Shown here: positions 41,501-49,951 of the stretch, one piece after another
Layout of the letters: each line of letters opens with the position of its first letter
Position numbering within the stretch: the first letter of the stretch is position 1
Source of the DNA: Candidatus Harpocratesius repetitus
GTDB lineage: Archaea; Asgardarchaeota; Lokiarchaeia; Sigyniarchaeales; Promethearchaeaceae
Reading direction: 5' to 3'
Assembly: GCA_021498095.1 (NCBI GenBank)
Contig: JAIZWK010000001.1
Span: forward strand, 4,155,450 to 4,219,449
Length of the DNA: 64,000 nt
Made by a program: the position numbers and the translations under genes
The notes under the pieces: generated by a model
Seen by the model: the letters and a program-made list of their open reading frames with translations, nothing else
Database searches by the model: none
Told to the model about the DNA's origin: nothing

Positions 41501-41755
41501 ACATCCATAAGGAATCTTTATATTTCGCGATTCTAAAAAGGATTGAACGCCTTTATATCGAGGTTTCCCATCCACGAAAGGTAAATAATCAGATTCATGA
41601 TTAAACTCAAAAAATGGTTCATTAAATCGCTTTTCTCGACTCTTAAGATAGTCATCGAACATCTTTTTCCATGCCATACAGTGTAAACTGGCTGTTTGGG
41701 TAATTACTCCATCAAGATCGAAAATCACCGCTTTTAAAGAAGATATTCTTTTCAC
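38573..41755 (-). CDS. Fused beta-phosphoglucomutase and GH65 disaccharide phosphorylase
   Basis: 1060 residues. Residues 1 to about 245 are a HAD phosphatase-like beta-phosphoglucomutase: VIFDLDGVITQTA (nucleophile Asp and general acid Asp), VGVASSSKNCKHV motif 2, and VIVEDAVSGVQAG motif 4. The rest is glycoside hydrolase family 65: the N-terminal beta-sandwich with GNGYFGSRG near 285, and the (alpha/alpha)6 barrel with GHIFWDEVFIFPF, GPDEFHE with general acid E755, and the phosphate-binding TTGEGIHTG near 985. GH65 enzymes split maltose, trehalose or kojibiose with phosphate to give beta-glucose-1-phosphate, which the mutase turns into glucose-6-phosphate. The fusion channels both steps. 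It follows the ABC transporter genes, so imported disaccharide is the substrate. Confidence 0.9.
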   Translation of the reverse strand: MKRISSLKAVIFDLDGVITQTASLHCMAWKKMFDDYLKSREKRFNEPFFEFNHESDYLPFVDGKPRYKGVQSFLESRNIKIPYGCPTDSESEETICGLGNRKNKLINEILYEQGVDLYSSTLRLIQELRSQGVKIGVASSSKNCKHVLNVAHITHLFDTIVDGTTIKQYSLQGKPAPDLFLTACHNLKVPYFQSVIVEDAVSGVQAGTKGHFGLVIGVARHNNHENLRQNGADIVVSDLNEISIEDIKNWFENGLPQRLWKFETNEYQNDKEKVIETLCSIGNGYFGSRGVQIENSRTKFNYPGTYLAGVYNKLNSKIEGKILSIEDLVNVPNWILLTFKNSNNNTWFDINNYIGNSERKIVLYKKGIDLRDGISYRDLIIEDLNGKRTEIQTKIFASHDNPHIGVLDYKVKPLNYSGKFIFKSSIDGNIRNEGVDRYRSFQNQHLKYISSMCEKNLSYLTMKTSESNILITEWVKLKVLKNSVSIKPEFINFQDQARIDTTFAINLKKNEVANIQKIVVLYTSNHFDSADPIKMARLTLKNLPDFSLLLKNHREKWHSYWERMDIQLIGDRFVQQAIRLHSYHLLSTASLVNQNFDFGIPARGLTGESYHGHIFWDEVFIFPFYNLFFPEITRALLLYRYYRLLSAKINAEENNFKGAMFPWQSGRNGEETTQKYHFNPKSGKWDNDFSYLQKHVSLAIAYNIWNYFKITQDFEFLKNYGLEIFIEIVHFWVDNLKINTITKKYDLSEVMGPDEFHEKMPNGDRLGLINNAYTNIMVCWLLEKAVLLLNLLGSKKETQLLNRFQIQSVDLQKWNDIRQNLSISIDKDGIIEQFVGYFNLKEFNWTNYKKKYGNISRLDRILKSENLNPDFYKVSKQPDVLMAFYLLSQEEIMNILQRFGSFSYNQLLEKNFDYYLPRTSHGSTLSKIVFSHLAEKLNNHSLGWQFYINALESDIFDIQGGTTGEGIHTGVMASSIIELIRSYGGFQIAENQIYIHPNLPNQIESIIMNFFYHGILYMIKISNQEVKIRLKDSRIPSITLKINHTEIDVLQDKWNVIPLL

Positions 41756-41820
41756 CTCGTTGTAATATCAAAAAAATTTTTAAAATGTTAATGACTTAAA
41801 CGATTTAATAGTCCATTTCC

Positions 41821-42933
41821 TTAATCATCAAATTTTTGAATGGGAATATTATAAAGTAAATTTACTTCAGTTTTTGCATCAAATATATGAATTTTTTCAA
41901 TAGGTATAGAAATATAGGCAGTATCACCCATTTTTCCTGAATAAAATCCAGAAGTCACAGCCATTGCAGAAATCCCCCCTTTAAAATCGAAAGAGACAAC
42001 AGTATTTGCACCGAGATATTCAAGAACGGAAATTTGGACTTCAATGGAGCCCGGAAAAGGTTTTTGCTTAATTTCAATATGTTCAGGTCGAATTCCCATT
42101 ATAAGACCATTATTTAATTTTGGTTGAATTTTATTCACATATTCTTCTGGAATTTTTATTATATTTTCTCCAAATCTTAAATTTGATGATTCTAAATCAC
42201 ATTCTATAAAATTCATCATAGGAGAACCTATAAATCCTGCAACAAATTTGTTTCGAGGGTAATTGTACACTTCATGAGGAGTCCCAACTTGTTGAATTCG
42301 TCCTTGATTTAAAATCGTAATTCTATCTGCCATAGACATAGCTTCTACTTGATCATGCGTTACATAAATTAAAGTCGTCTGAAGTTGTTTTTGTAATTTA
42401 ATAATTTCTGCTCGCATTTGAGTTCGTAATTTTGCATCTAAATTACTCAACGGTTCATCAAAAAGAAAAACAGTTGGATTTCTGACAATGCAGCGACCTA
42501 AGGCGACTCGTTGTCTTTGACCTCCACTAAGTTCTTTGGGTTTTCGATCAAGAAGATGAGATATGTTTAAAATATTCGCAGCTTTTTGAACCCGTTTTTC
42601 TATTTCATCAGGTTTTAATCTTGCCAATCGTAATGCAAAACTCATGTTTTTTCTAACATCCATATGTGGATATAATGCATAAGATTGGAAAACCATGGCT
42701 AATTTGCGCTCTTTGGGAGGCAACTCATTCACACATTGATCACCAAAGTAAATTTCACCAGATGTAACTATTTCCAATCCTGCAATTAGATTTAAACAAG
42801 TAGATTTCCCACATCCTGATGGTCCAACTAAAACCATAAATTCTTTGTCTCGAATCGTTAAATCAATATCTTTCAATACATGCACGTTTGGTTTGAAAAT
42901 TTTATTCACTTTTCTTAATTCAATTTTAACCAT
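41821..42933 (-). CDS. Sugar ABC transporter ATP-binding protein, MalK/MsmX type
   Basis: 370 residues from ATG 42933 (the frame is open to 42966, overlapping the permease). Walker A GPSGCGKSTCLNL, Q-loop FQSYALYPHMDV, signature LSGGQRQRVALGRC, Walker B FLFDEPLSNLDAKLR and the H-loop YVTHDQVEA are all intact. The C-terminal TOBE/OB domain (about 235-370, MGIRPEHIEI and GANTVVSFDF) is typical of MalK, UgpC and MsmX. Drives import by the fused permease encoded just upstream, 13 bp away. Part of the disaccharide operon. Confidence 0.93.
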   Translation of the reverse strand: MVKIELRKVNKIFKPNVHVLKDIDLTIRDKEFMVLVGPSGCGKSTCLNLIAGLEIVTSGEIYFGDQCVNELPPKERKLAMVFQSYALYPHMDVRKNMSFALRLARLKPDEIEKRVQKAANILNISHLLDRKPKELSGGQRQRVALGRCIVRNPTVFLFDEPLSNLDAKLRTQMRAEIIKLQKQLQTTLIYVTHDQVEAMSMADRITILNQGRIQQVGTPHEVYNYPRNKFVAGFIGSPMMNFIECDLESSNLRFGENIIKIPEEYVNKIQPKLNNGLIMGIRPEHIEIKQKPFPGSIEVQISVLEYLGANTVVSFDFKGGISAMAVTSGFYSGKMGDTAYISIPIEKIHIFDAKTEVNLLYNIPIQKFDD

Positions 42934-42946
42934 GTAGTAATCACCT

Positions 42947-45040
42947 TTATCCTTTAACTGCACCACTTGTAATTCCTTTAATTATTTGCTTTTGAAAGAT
43001 CAAGACTATAATTACTAATGGAACAGTCGCTAATGAAGTCGCTGCCATTAATGCAATGTCAGTATCCCAATCCGCAGAAAGACTTAAAGGACTTTGAACA
43101 AAACGCAAAATAGCACGGGGAACGGTATGATTAACATCACTCACTAACCATATTTGAGCAAATAATAACTCATTCCATGCATTAATAAATACTAAAATAA
43201 AGCAAGTAAATAGACCCGGAATCACTAATGGTGCAATTACCTTGTAAAAGATTTGAAAATTTGATGCCCCATCAACTTTTGCGGCTTTCCATAAATCTTC
43301 AGGAATTTCTTGAAAAAAAGATCTTAACACAAATGTTGCAATCGGTAAATTAAAAGCAGTATATGGTAGAAGTAATCCTAAGAGATTATCAGTCAAATCC
43401 ATGAATGGAAATATTTCTGCAATCGTTTTAACTTGAATAAAATAAGGTATAATTATTATTAAAGCGGGTAAAGAAGTCATTGTAAAGATAATTCCAGTAG
43501 AGAGCATTTTTCCGGGAAATTTAAATTTCGCTAAAGCATATCCTGTCAGGGATCCAATAATTAAAACAATTACGCCTGTTGTACTAGAAAGAATAAATCC
43601 ATTTACTAATGCTCTACCAAAGCTGACTCCTGTAAATCCTGATGTTTCAAAAACTACTTTAAAAGCTTTAATAGAAAAATATTTCGGAAAGAATTCAAAG
43701 GACATTTGAGGAATATAAGGATTTCGAAATGATCGTCCAACAATCCAAATAAATGGTGCAGAACAGAATAAAATCATAAATATTATTGCTAATCTAAATC
43801 CCCAACGTTCAATTGCACGACGACGATTAAATCTTTTTAATACGCCCTTTTTAAGTGTAATTTTGGATGTTAAAGCTTCTTCTTTTTCAGTAAGAATTAA
43901 ATCATCTGATTTTGACCTATTAATAAGATGCAATTTTTTTTTTGTTATTTTTTTTTCCTTTTTGAAAACACCAATATTTATACGATTTAGTTGTAACTTT
44001 ATTTTTTTCCGTAAAATTTTCCAAATTTTATGTTTTTTAGGTTTTCGTTCTTTTGAAGCCCATTTAAATATAATCAAAGCAAATGTTGCAATTAGGACGA
44101 ATTCCAATATCGCTACTGCTGAAGCCATGCCAAACTCTTGACTTTTTGCCCAGAAATTCACTGCTTGGTATGTCATCGAATAAACACTTGTATCACGAAA
44201 AACTACAATCGCATCATATACTCTTATTGCATCCATCATCCTAAAAACCAGCGCAATTCCCACTCCTGGTCTGATCATTGGCCAAGTAATTTTCCAAAAT
44301 TTCTGCCAATTATTTGCTCCTGCAATATCTGCTGCTTTATAGAGATCATCAGGTACGATTTGTAAAGCTGCAAGAATAAGTAAACTAAAATAAGGCGTGG
44401 TTTTCCAGACATCAATAAATATACAACAGATCATAGTAAACGTTATATCAACATCTAAAAGATAAGGAGAATAAGGAACTGGAAGAATAAGAGTAAACAG
44501 TGTTTGAACATCTGCACCATAAAAGGCAACTTCTCTTCCACTTAAAGCATGAATAATTGAATTAAATACACCGTAATCACTAAGAGGAGCGAAAAATTCA
44601 TATCGAAAAATAGTAGCAGAAGCCACTGTAGGTAATGCCCAAGGTATTAAAAGGGTTGCTCGAGCTAACCCCCTTCCCCAAAATTTTTTATTTAATAATA
44701 GCGCAAAAACAATTCCTAAAAATAATTCAAAAAATACTGCAACTATCGAAAAGAATAGAGTTTGATAAGTATACTGCCAAAAGTATTTTGTGTTTCTTCC
44801 ACCATAAAAGAGGAGTTCATAATAATTTAAAATTGATATTTTAGTTCCAAAATATCCTGCAGTTGCAGAACTATCTGTGAAGCTGATAAAAATACCAATG
44901 ATTAATGGAAAAAAGATCCCAAATAAAAAGACAACCAATGCAGGAATTAGAATTTTAAGTGCAAATTTAGTGTCTTTCTCATATCTTTTTTTTTTTTTAG
45001 TTAAATTTAATTTTGGTTTTATTACAGAAACTTCTGCCAT
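42947..45040 (-). CDS. MalF-MalG fused sugar ABC permease
   Basis: 697 residues comprising two complete BPD_transp_1 permeases in one chain. The first half (about 25-330) has a MalF-like topology and the EAA loop DIAGANNWQKFWKITWPMIR near 240. A basic linker of about 75 residues (330-410, rich in Lys) joins it to a MalG-like half with helix RLAIIFMILFCSAPFIWIVG and the EAA loop KVDGASNFQIFYKVIAPLVI near 600. Normally these are two proteins forming a heterodimer; here the pore is a single polypeptide. Linker and both halves are in one frame without stop. Lies 76 bp after the binding-protein gene and before the ATPase gene. Confidence 0.9.
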   Translation of the reverse strand: MAEVSVIKPKLNLTKKKKRYEKDTKFALKILIPALVVFLFGIFFPLIIGIFISFTDSSATAGYFGTKISILNYYELLFYGGRNTKYFWQYTYQTLFFSIVAVFFELFLGIVFALLLNKKFWGRGLARATLLIPWALPTVASATIFRYEFFAPLSDYGVFNSIIHALSGREVAFYGADVQTLFTLILPVPYSPYLLDVDITFTMICCIFIDVWKTTPYFSLLILAALQIVPDDLYKAADIAGANNWQKFWKITWPMIRPGVGIALVFRMMDAIRVYDAIVVFRDTSVYSMTYQAVNFWAKSQEFGMASAVAILEFVLIATFALIIFKWASKERKPKKHKIWKILRKKIKLQLNRINIGVFKKEKKITKKKLHLINRSKSDDLILTEKEEALTSKITLKKGVLKRFNRRRAIERWGFRLAIIFMILFCSAPFIWIVGRSFRNPYIPQMSFEFFPKYFSIKAFKVVFETSGFTGVSFGRALVNGFILSSTTGVIVLIIGSLTGYALAKFKFPGKMLSTGIIFTMTSLPALIIIIPYFIQVKTIAEIFPFMDLTDNLLGLLLPYTAFNLPIATFVLRSFFQEIPEDLWKAAKVDGASNFQIFYKVIAPLVIPGLFTCFILVFINAWNELLFAQIWLVSDVNHTVPRAILRFVQSPLSLSADWDTDIALMAATSLATVPLVIIVLIFQKQIIKGITSGAVKG

Positions 45041-45116
45041 AATCTTTGCTCCAATTTCTTTTTTATTATTTTAACTTAACATTAATAAAAGATTAAAAAA
45101 AATAAAACACTGGAAA

Positions 45117-46565
45117 TTAGTGTTTTTTCTTTATAATCACAAGAGTTCCAGCAGTTAAGCCCATGAATGCTATCATAAAAACCCATGTATATCCTGGAAT
45201 AGAAACAGAATCTGAAGTTGGTCCTCCACTAATAATTTCTGAAATTGCTGTATCCATTTCTCCTAAACCTTTTTCAACTGATTTAACACCACCTAAAATA
45301 TCATTGAATTTATCTGCAATTTCAGTACTGATTTCAGGATATTTTGGATGAACTGGGCGCGAAAGAGTTCGATCAGCTGCATCTTTAAATTTGGAAACCC
45401 ATTCAAATCCAGCAGGTAGATCATCAAAGACCGATTTCAAAGCAGGAAAATTGGAACATTCAGTTAATTCTGCATTTTGAGCGGTGGTATTCCCTAAAAA
45501 TCGAATTAGCTTCAGCGCCAAATCTTGATGAGTACTATAGGAATTAATAGCTAAAATCGCACCTCCCACAACAGATGATTTCTCGTCTGCAGAACCAGTT
45601 TTTGTTGGCATAGCAGTAACTCCAAATTGAATGTAGTTTCCTGAACCATCAGTAGCGTTCAAAATATCTGTGTCCTCTGAAAGACCATAAGCAAATGGCC
45701 ATTGCCGCATAAAAATGGCATTTCCTGCGAGCCACATACCGACACTTGAACCTTCATCATGAGTTAACCCCGCACGAGGTATAATATATCCAGTACCTTG
45801 AACACCCGTATATCGTGGAGCTACAAGGCCTTTCAGGAATTCCATCGCACCTTGAACATCTGTGGTATTTAAGTTTGGATTACCATTTTCATCAAATATA
45901 GAAGTGACACCAGCGGAACCAATCCATTCTATAAAATTACATACACCGCCTTCATATGCATCAAATTGGCCTACAAATCCAACAAGATCGGGATTCAATT
46001 CTTGTTCAGTTGTATTTGCTAAAATCTTATTAGTGTTCGTTTTAAATTCATCCCATGTATCAAAATCATCAATTGTAAAGCCATTTCGCGTTATTATATC
46101 ATTACGGTAGAACAATACTCCAAGGTTCATAAAATATGGATATGCCCATATCTTTCCATCATAAGTACAACTCTGAACCATACCACCAAAGTAGTTATCC
46201 ATTTCCCCACTCTCTAAATCCGCAGTGAGATCTTTTATCCATCCGTTTTCCGCAAATTGTGCAGTCCAGACTGTATCTAACCCAATCACATCAAATTCAC
46301 TATCCCCAGCCGCTAATAAGGTCGTTAAATAAGTTAATTGGTCATCAGCACGTGTACCTGAAGCGACCACTTCAACTGCATCAACCCCATCAGTAACAGC
46401 AAGGAAATCATCGACGACAGCTTCTACTCCAGGAGCTTGCTGATCAGTAACGATTATTTTTAAAGTAACGCCTTGTGCTTTAGATGTACTAACCATTACC
46501 AACCCAATAGGTAATACCATCATAACGAGTAGAAGGGTGCTATAAATGAATGTTTTTTTTTTCAT
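45117..46565 (-). CDS. Membrane-anchored sugar-binding protein of the ABC transporter
   Basis: 482 residues from ATG 46565 (an earlier ATG at 46598 would precede the signal peptide by 11 residues). The signal segment is FIYSTLLLVMMVLPIGLVMV, ending near the A of STSKAQG. The mature part is a family 1 extracellular solute-binding protein (EFDVIGLDTVWTAQFAENGW, WAYPYFMNLGVLFYRND and GNAIFMRQWPFAYG). A C-terminal helix (PGYTWVFMIAFMGLTAGTL) and KKKH tail anchor it to the outside of the membrane. It should capture a disaccharide for the fused permease. First gene of the operon. The surface anchor is typical of archaeal binding proteins without lipid modification. Confidence 0.9.
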   Translation of the reverse strand: MKKKTFIYSTLLLVMMVLPIGLVMVSTSKAQGVTLKIIVTDQQAPGVEAVVDDFLAVTDGVDAVEVVASGTRADDQLTYLTTLLAAGDSEFDVIGLDTVWTAQFAENGWIKDLTADLESGEMDNYFGGMVQSCTYDGKIWAYPYFMNLGVLFYRNDIITRNGFTIDDFDTWDEFKTNTNKILANTTEQELNPDLVGFVGQFDAYEGGVCNFIEWIGSAGVTSIFDENGNPNLNTTDVQGAMEFLKGLVAPRYTGVQGTGYIIPRAGLTHDEGSSVGMWLAGNAIFMRQWPFAYGLSEDTDILNATDGSGNYIQFGVTAMPTKTGSADEKSSVVGGAILAINSYSTHQDLALKLIRFLGNTTAQNAELTECSNFPALKSVFDDLPAGFEWVSKFKDAADRTLSRPVHPKYPEISTEIADKFNDILGGVKSVEKGLGEMDTAISEIISGGPTSDSVSIPGYTWVFMIAFMGLTAGTLVIIKKKH

Positions 46566-46715
46566 GATAATTCCTTCGAATGCATTTTTTTTCTTCATTG
46601 AAATTAATTCTTAAATTTCCACTGAAGAAAGATGCATATTTACCTTTTTCTTTATCTTATTTAAAACTTACGCAATTGTCTGCGATATATCCGTTATGAT
46701 ATTGACAAATCTGTA

Positions 46716-46733
46716 ATGTCGTATATACGACAT
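46716..46733. promoter_or_regulatory. Perfect 18-bp palindrome, probable operator of the disaccharide operon
   Basis: ATGTCGTATATACGACAT is fully self-complementary. It lies about 150 bp before the binding-protein start and 75 bp before the divergent membrane-protein gene. A perfect palindrome of this length in an intergenic region beside a sugar operon suggests a dimeric regulator such as a TrmB-type protein; no regulator gene is adjacent. Confidence 0.5.
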
Positions 46734-46807
46734 ATATGTAAATAAGAGATCTTTTCTCTAAAATATTATAATAGATCTTTTCTTTCCAAAAATCAGATGA
46801 TGAAAGC

Positions 46808-47218
46808 ATGAAATCGATAGAATATTTATATCATAAATTGCAAGATAAGAATCTTTTAACTGCAATATTACTAATAGATGTGATCTTTACTCTTTTTTTC
46901 TTTTTAAACCCATTTATGATTTATTTAACTGGTGATCTAGATTTTTTATTAAGTATTCTTACTGGAATGATCTATATCACAAAAAATCGTAAAGAAACCC
47001 AAAATGGATATCTTCTTTTTTTTGAAACAGGAATTCTTGGGGGATTTGTAACAGCAATATCAGCAATTGTAATTACGATGATTAAACACATTTATGAACT
47101 TAATACCAATTTTGGTGAGATTTATGTTATTTTTATATTATTAGGACAATTTATAGGCCTATTTCTTGCTATATTCTCAAGTATCTTACATTACTTTAAT
47201 TTTAGAGACATCGATTGA
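46808..47218 (+). CDS. Small membrane protein, unknown
   Basis: 136 residues with four predicted helices: ILLIDVIFTLFFFLNPFMIY near 20, LLSILTGMIYI, then GILGGFVTAISAIVITMIKH and VIFILLGQFIGLFLAIFSSI. Loops are short, with a small charged loop KNRKETQNGY between helices 2 and 3. No family recognised. Divergent from the disaccharide operon across the intergenic palindrome, so it may be under the same regulator. Convergent with the UDG-like gene, with 3 bp between stops. Confidence 0.65.
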   Translation: MKSIEYLYHKLQDKNLLTAILLIDVIFTLFFFLNPFMIYLTGDLDFLLSILTGMIYITKNRKETQNGYLLFFETGILGGFVTAISAIVITMIKHIYELNTNFGEIYVIFILLGQFIGLFLAIFSSILHYFNFRDID

Positions 47219-47221
47219 TAA

Positions 47222-47932
47222 TTAAGAGACACTTTTCATTTCTGCCTTAATTTTTTCTACAATTGGGGAGATGTTGTTTCTCATAACATCCAATTGATCC
47301 CGCCAAATTTTTCTTTGACCATAACTTGCTTCGCCCCAAATTCGTGGTAAATTAAAGACTTTGATAGGTATTAAATCCCTCCAAGGAAGCGAATCATAAA
47401 CGATTTGCCCATATGTTAAAATAAGCTCCGGTTTAAGTAAATTGATTTCTGGTTTTAGATGTAATTCATAACATTTTTTGATTAAATATTCCCGATCTTT
47501 TAATTTTAGTTTTTGAAGAGGTCGTTTAGTTTGGCATTTTACCATAGTTGTGTAATAGATATAATCAAATATTTCTTCTGGTTTTATATCCAATACTTTA
47601 GATACAGCTTCAGGAAAATCTTTATGAAATGATAATCGAAGTGAATTATCTTGAATATGCATTCCTTTTTGGAATGTTTCTTCAGCTAATTTCAGATGAA
47701 CTTCTACAAGTTGTTCTGCTTCTTCTTGACTAATTTTAATTCCTTGTGGATGAATTCTTTTATACTCACGAATTTCAGATTTTAGCATTTTACCGGGATT
47801 TATTCCTATTACTAAAATTTTTTTTGGATTCTGGAAATATCCAAAAAAATCCCGAGGTATGCAACAATTATTACAATCTGGTAAATTCATAGCATAATGT
47901 TTATTACATTCGAAATTAGAACATCTAAACAC
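47222..47932 (-). CDS. Uracil-DNA-glycosylase-superfamily-like protein
   Basis: 236 residues. The superfamily pattern is visible: ILVIGINPGKML near 40 (motif A, G-NPG loop), then a long helical insert (65-120), IYYTTMVKCQTKRP near 128 (the N-vvkC-P strand), and KPELILTYGQIVYDSL near 170. An N-terminal cysteine cluster (CSNFECN and CNNCC) suggests an iron-sulfur or zinc site, as in family 4/5 enzymes, although spacing differs. The catalytic residue cannot be assigned, so the substrate may be a modified base other than uracil. Likely role: DNA repair. Alone on its strand. Confidence 0.6.
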   Translation of the reverse strand: MFRCSNFECNKHYAMNLPDCNNCCIPRDFFGYFQNPKKILVIGINPGKMLKSEIREYKRIHPQGIKISQEEAEQLVEVHLKLAEETFQKGMHIQDNSLRLSFHKDFPEAVSKVLDIKPEEIFDYIYYTTMVKCQTKRPLQKLKLKDREYLIKKCYELHLKPEINLLKPELILTYGQIVYDSLPWRDLIPIKVFNLPRIWGEASYGQRKIWRDQLDVMRNNISPIVEKIKAEMKSVS

Positions 47933-48080
47933 ATTTGAATATAATTTTAGTATCTTTGAATTAATACCAAATCTTTGCCTAGTGCTTGTAATTTTAGCTT
48001 ACACCTAATAGTATCTTTACAGATTTTTAATATTAAATTATTTCTTTTTTGCTTACCTATCAAGAAAACACTATACAAGA

Positions 48081-49940
48081 CTATTCCAGATTTAGAAGGA
48101 ATTCATGCCATTTTTTGAACTTTTCAGGGACAATTTTTAGCACACTGCGATCATATGTCATTAATCCATTATATTCGATTTCTACATCAGTGATCTGAGT
48201 ATATACAACACCTGAAAGACCTTGCTTAACAGCCGGTAGCAGAATATTATTGATTAGATTAAAATAGGCTTGTTCCAATTCATTTCGTGATTTTATTCGT
48301 TTATATCCGAATTTTTTCTTTGGATTCCATTCATGATTAATAATTGGTAAAGTATATCCTCCAATTTCAGATAAAACCACTCCACGATAATTGAAAGTTG
48401 AAGGCATTTGAAACTTATCATTGTAATTATGAACGCTGACAAAATGACCTACTTTTTTATCAAACCAACCTGAAGCGGCATCAATTAATCTTGATGGATC
48501 TCTTTTTTTCAACCATTCTGTTAATGAAACAGTATCAAATTGACCCCATGCTTCATTGAAAAGTACCCATACTGCAATTGATGGTACATTATATAAGTGA
48601 TCAATCATTTCATGAAGTTCTTGTCGGAAATTTTTGCGGTGTTCGGGTTTTCCGTAACCTGAAAACCAATAATTTCGATCATCTTTAGGATTTAAATGAA
48701 GTATATGAAGAAGAAATTGACGGGTAATAACACCTTTGCCTCCCCCGTTAGGCATATCTTGCCACACAATTAGCCCCATTTGATCACAATAATAATACCA
48801 AAGTGAGGGTTCAATTTTGATGTGTTTACGCACCATGTTATAACCACACTTTTTAATTATTTCAAGATCATAACGTAATGCATCTTCTGTTGGTGCAGTA
48901 TAGAGTCCATCCGGCCAATAACCTTGATCAAGAACACCCATCATAAAATACGGTTTATGATTAAGGTGAAATCGCATACGCCCTTGTGAATCTGATTCCA
49001 ATGAAAAACTACGCATTGCAAAATAAGATTCTATACAATCAAAAACGGTGTTTTGCTGTAGAAGTTTAATTTTTAAACCATAAAGTATAGGATTTTCAGG
49101 TGTCCACCTTTTTAATGGCGGTAATTTAAGAATTATTGCTTTTTGGAATGGTTGGCGAATAGATAAAATTGATTTTTCTTTATCAAATACAGTAATTTCT
49201 AATTCAAAGGAAGATTTCAACTTATCATTAGAAATGTATTCATCGCCAGGATCTTTTGGATGAAAAGAGGCAGTAAATAAAAGAAGAAGTTGATCTGTAT
49301 CAATATCAGGAGTAATTTCAATTTTCTCAATTGCATAGTATGGAACTGGTTCTAACCAAACAGTTTGCCATATTCCTGAAATGGAAGTATAAAACACAAT
49401 AGCAGGTTTTAACCACTGTTTTCCGCTGGGTTGATGACCCTTTTCTGTTGGATCGAATACTTTTATAATTATAGTATTTTCACTTTCCATGTTTTTAGAA
49501 AGATAGAGAGTAATATCAAAACTAAATGGGGTATATCCACCACGATGCACACCAACTAAATGATCATTTATATAAACTGTTGTTTCCCAATCAACAGCTT
49601 CAAAGTGTAGTATTATCCGTTTATCATGCCATTTTGATGGAAGTGTGAACTTTCTTCTATACCAAAGTAGATTTTTCGGCTCTAATTTCCGTTTAACTCC
49701 AGAAAGTGCAGATTCTACAGGATAAGGAACTAAAATGTATCCTTCAGATGTAGGCATGGTTTCTGTATTAAAATTCGAGATAGAATACTCCCATAAACCA
49801 TTAAGATTAAGCCAATCTTGCCTTTTAAACTGAGGTCGTGGATATGATGGCCACGGCATAGAAGGATCTACAGATTTACTCCACTTTGTTAAAAGAGAAG
49901 AAGGTTGAATTTCCCAGCGATTTGATTCCCCCATATACAT
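48081..49940 (-). CDS. Glycoside hydrolase family 2 enzyme
   Basis: About 619 residues from ATG 49940 (the frame opens at 49967, overlapping the methyltransferase gene by 16 bp; the beginning MGESNRWEIQPSS also fits a start at 49934). Domains: N-terminal jelly roll with FKRQDWLNLNGLWEYSISN and LHFEAVDWETTVYINDHLVG, an immunoglobulin-like domain, and a (beta/alpha)8 barrel. The acid/base Glu is in FNEAWGQF, and the nucleophile Glu is in VVLSEIGGY (residues 472 and 534 counted from 49967). Family 2 holds beta-galactosidases, glucuronidases and mannosidases; substrate unresolved. No signal peptide, so cytoplasmic. Probably cotranscribed with the methyltransferase. Confidence 0.87.
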   Translation of the reverse strand: MYMGESNRWEIQPSSLLTKWSKSVDPSMPWPSYPRPQFKRQDWLNLNGLWEYSISNFNTETMPTSEGYILVPYPVESALSGVKRKLEPKNLLWYRRKFTLPSKWHDKRIILHFEAVDWETTVYINDHLVGVHRGGYTPFSFDITLYLSKNMESENTIIIKVFDPTEKGHQPSGKQWLKPAIVFYTSISGIWQTVWLEPVPYYAIEKIEITPDIDTDQLLLLFTASFHPKDPGDEYISNDKLKSSFELEITVFDKEKSILSIRQPFQKAIILKLPPLKRWTPENPILYGLKIKLLQQNTVFDCIESYFAMRSFSLESDSQGRMRFHLNHKPYFMMGVLDQGYWPDGLYTAPTEDALRYDLEIIKKCGYNMVRKHIKIEPSLWYYYCDQMGLIVWQDMPNGGGKGVITRQFLLHILHLNPKDDRNYWFSGYGKPEHRKNFRQELHEMIDHLYNVPSIAVWVLFNEAWGQFDTVSLTEWLKKRDPSRLIDAASGWFDKKVGHFVSVHNYNDKFQMPSTFNYRGVVLSEIGGYTLPIINHEWNPKKKFGYKRIKSRNELEQAYFNLINNILLPAVKQGLSGVVYTQITDVEIEYNGLMTYDRSVLKIVPEKFKKWHEFLLNLE

Positions 49941-49951
49941 AAATAACCGCA

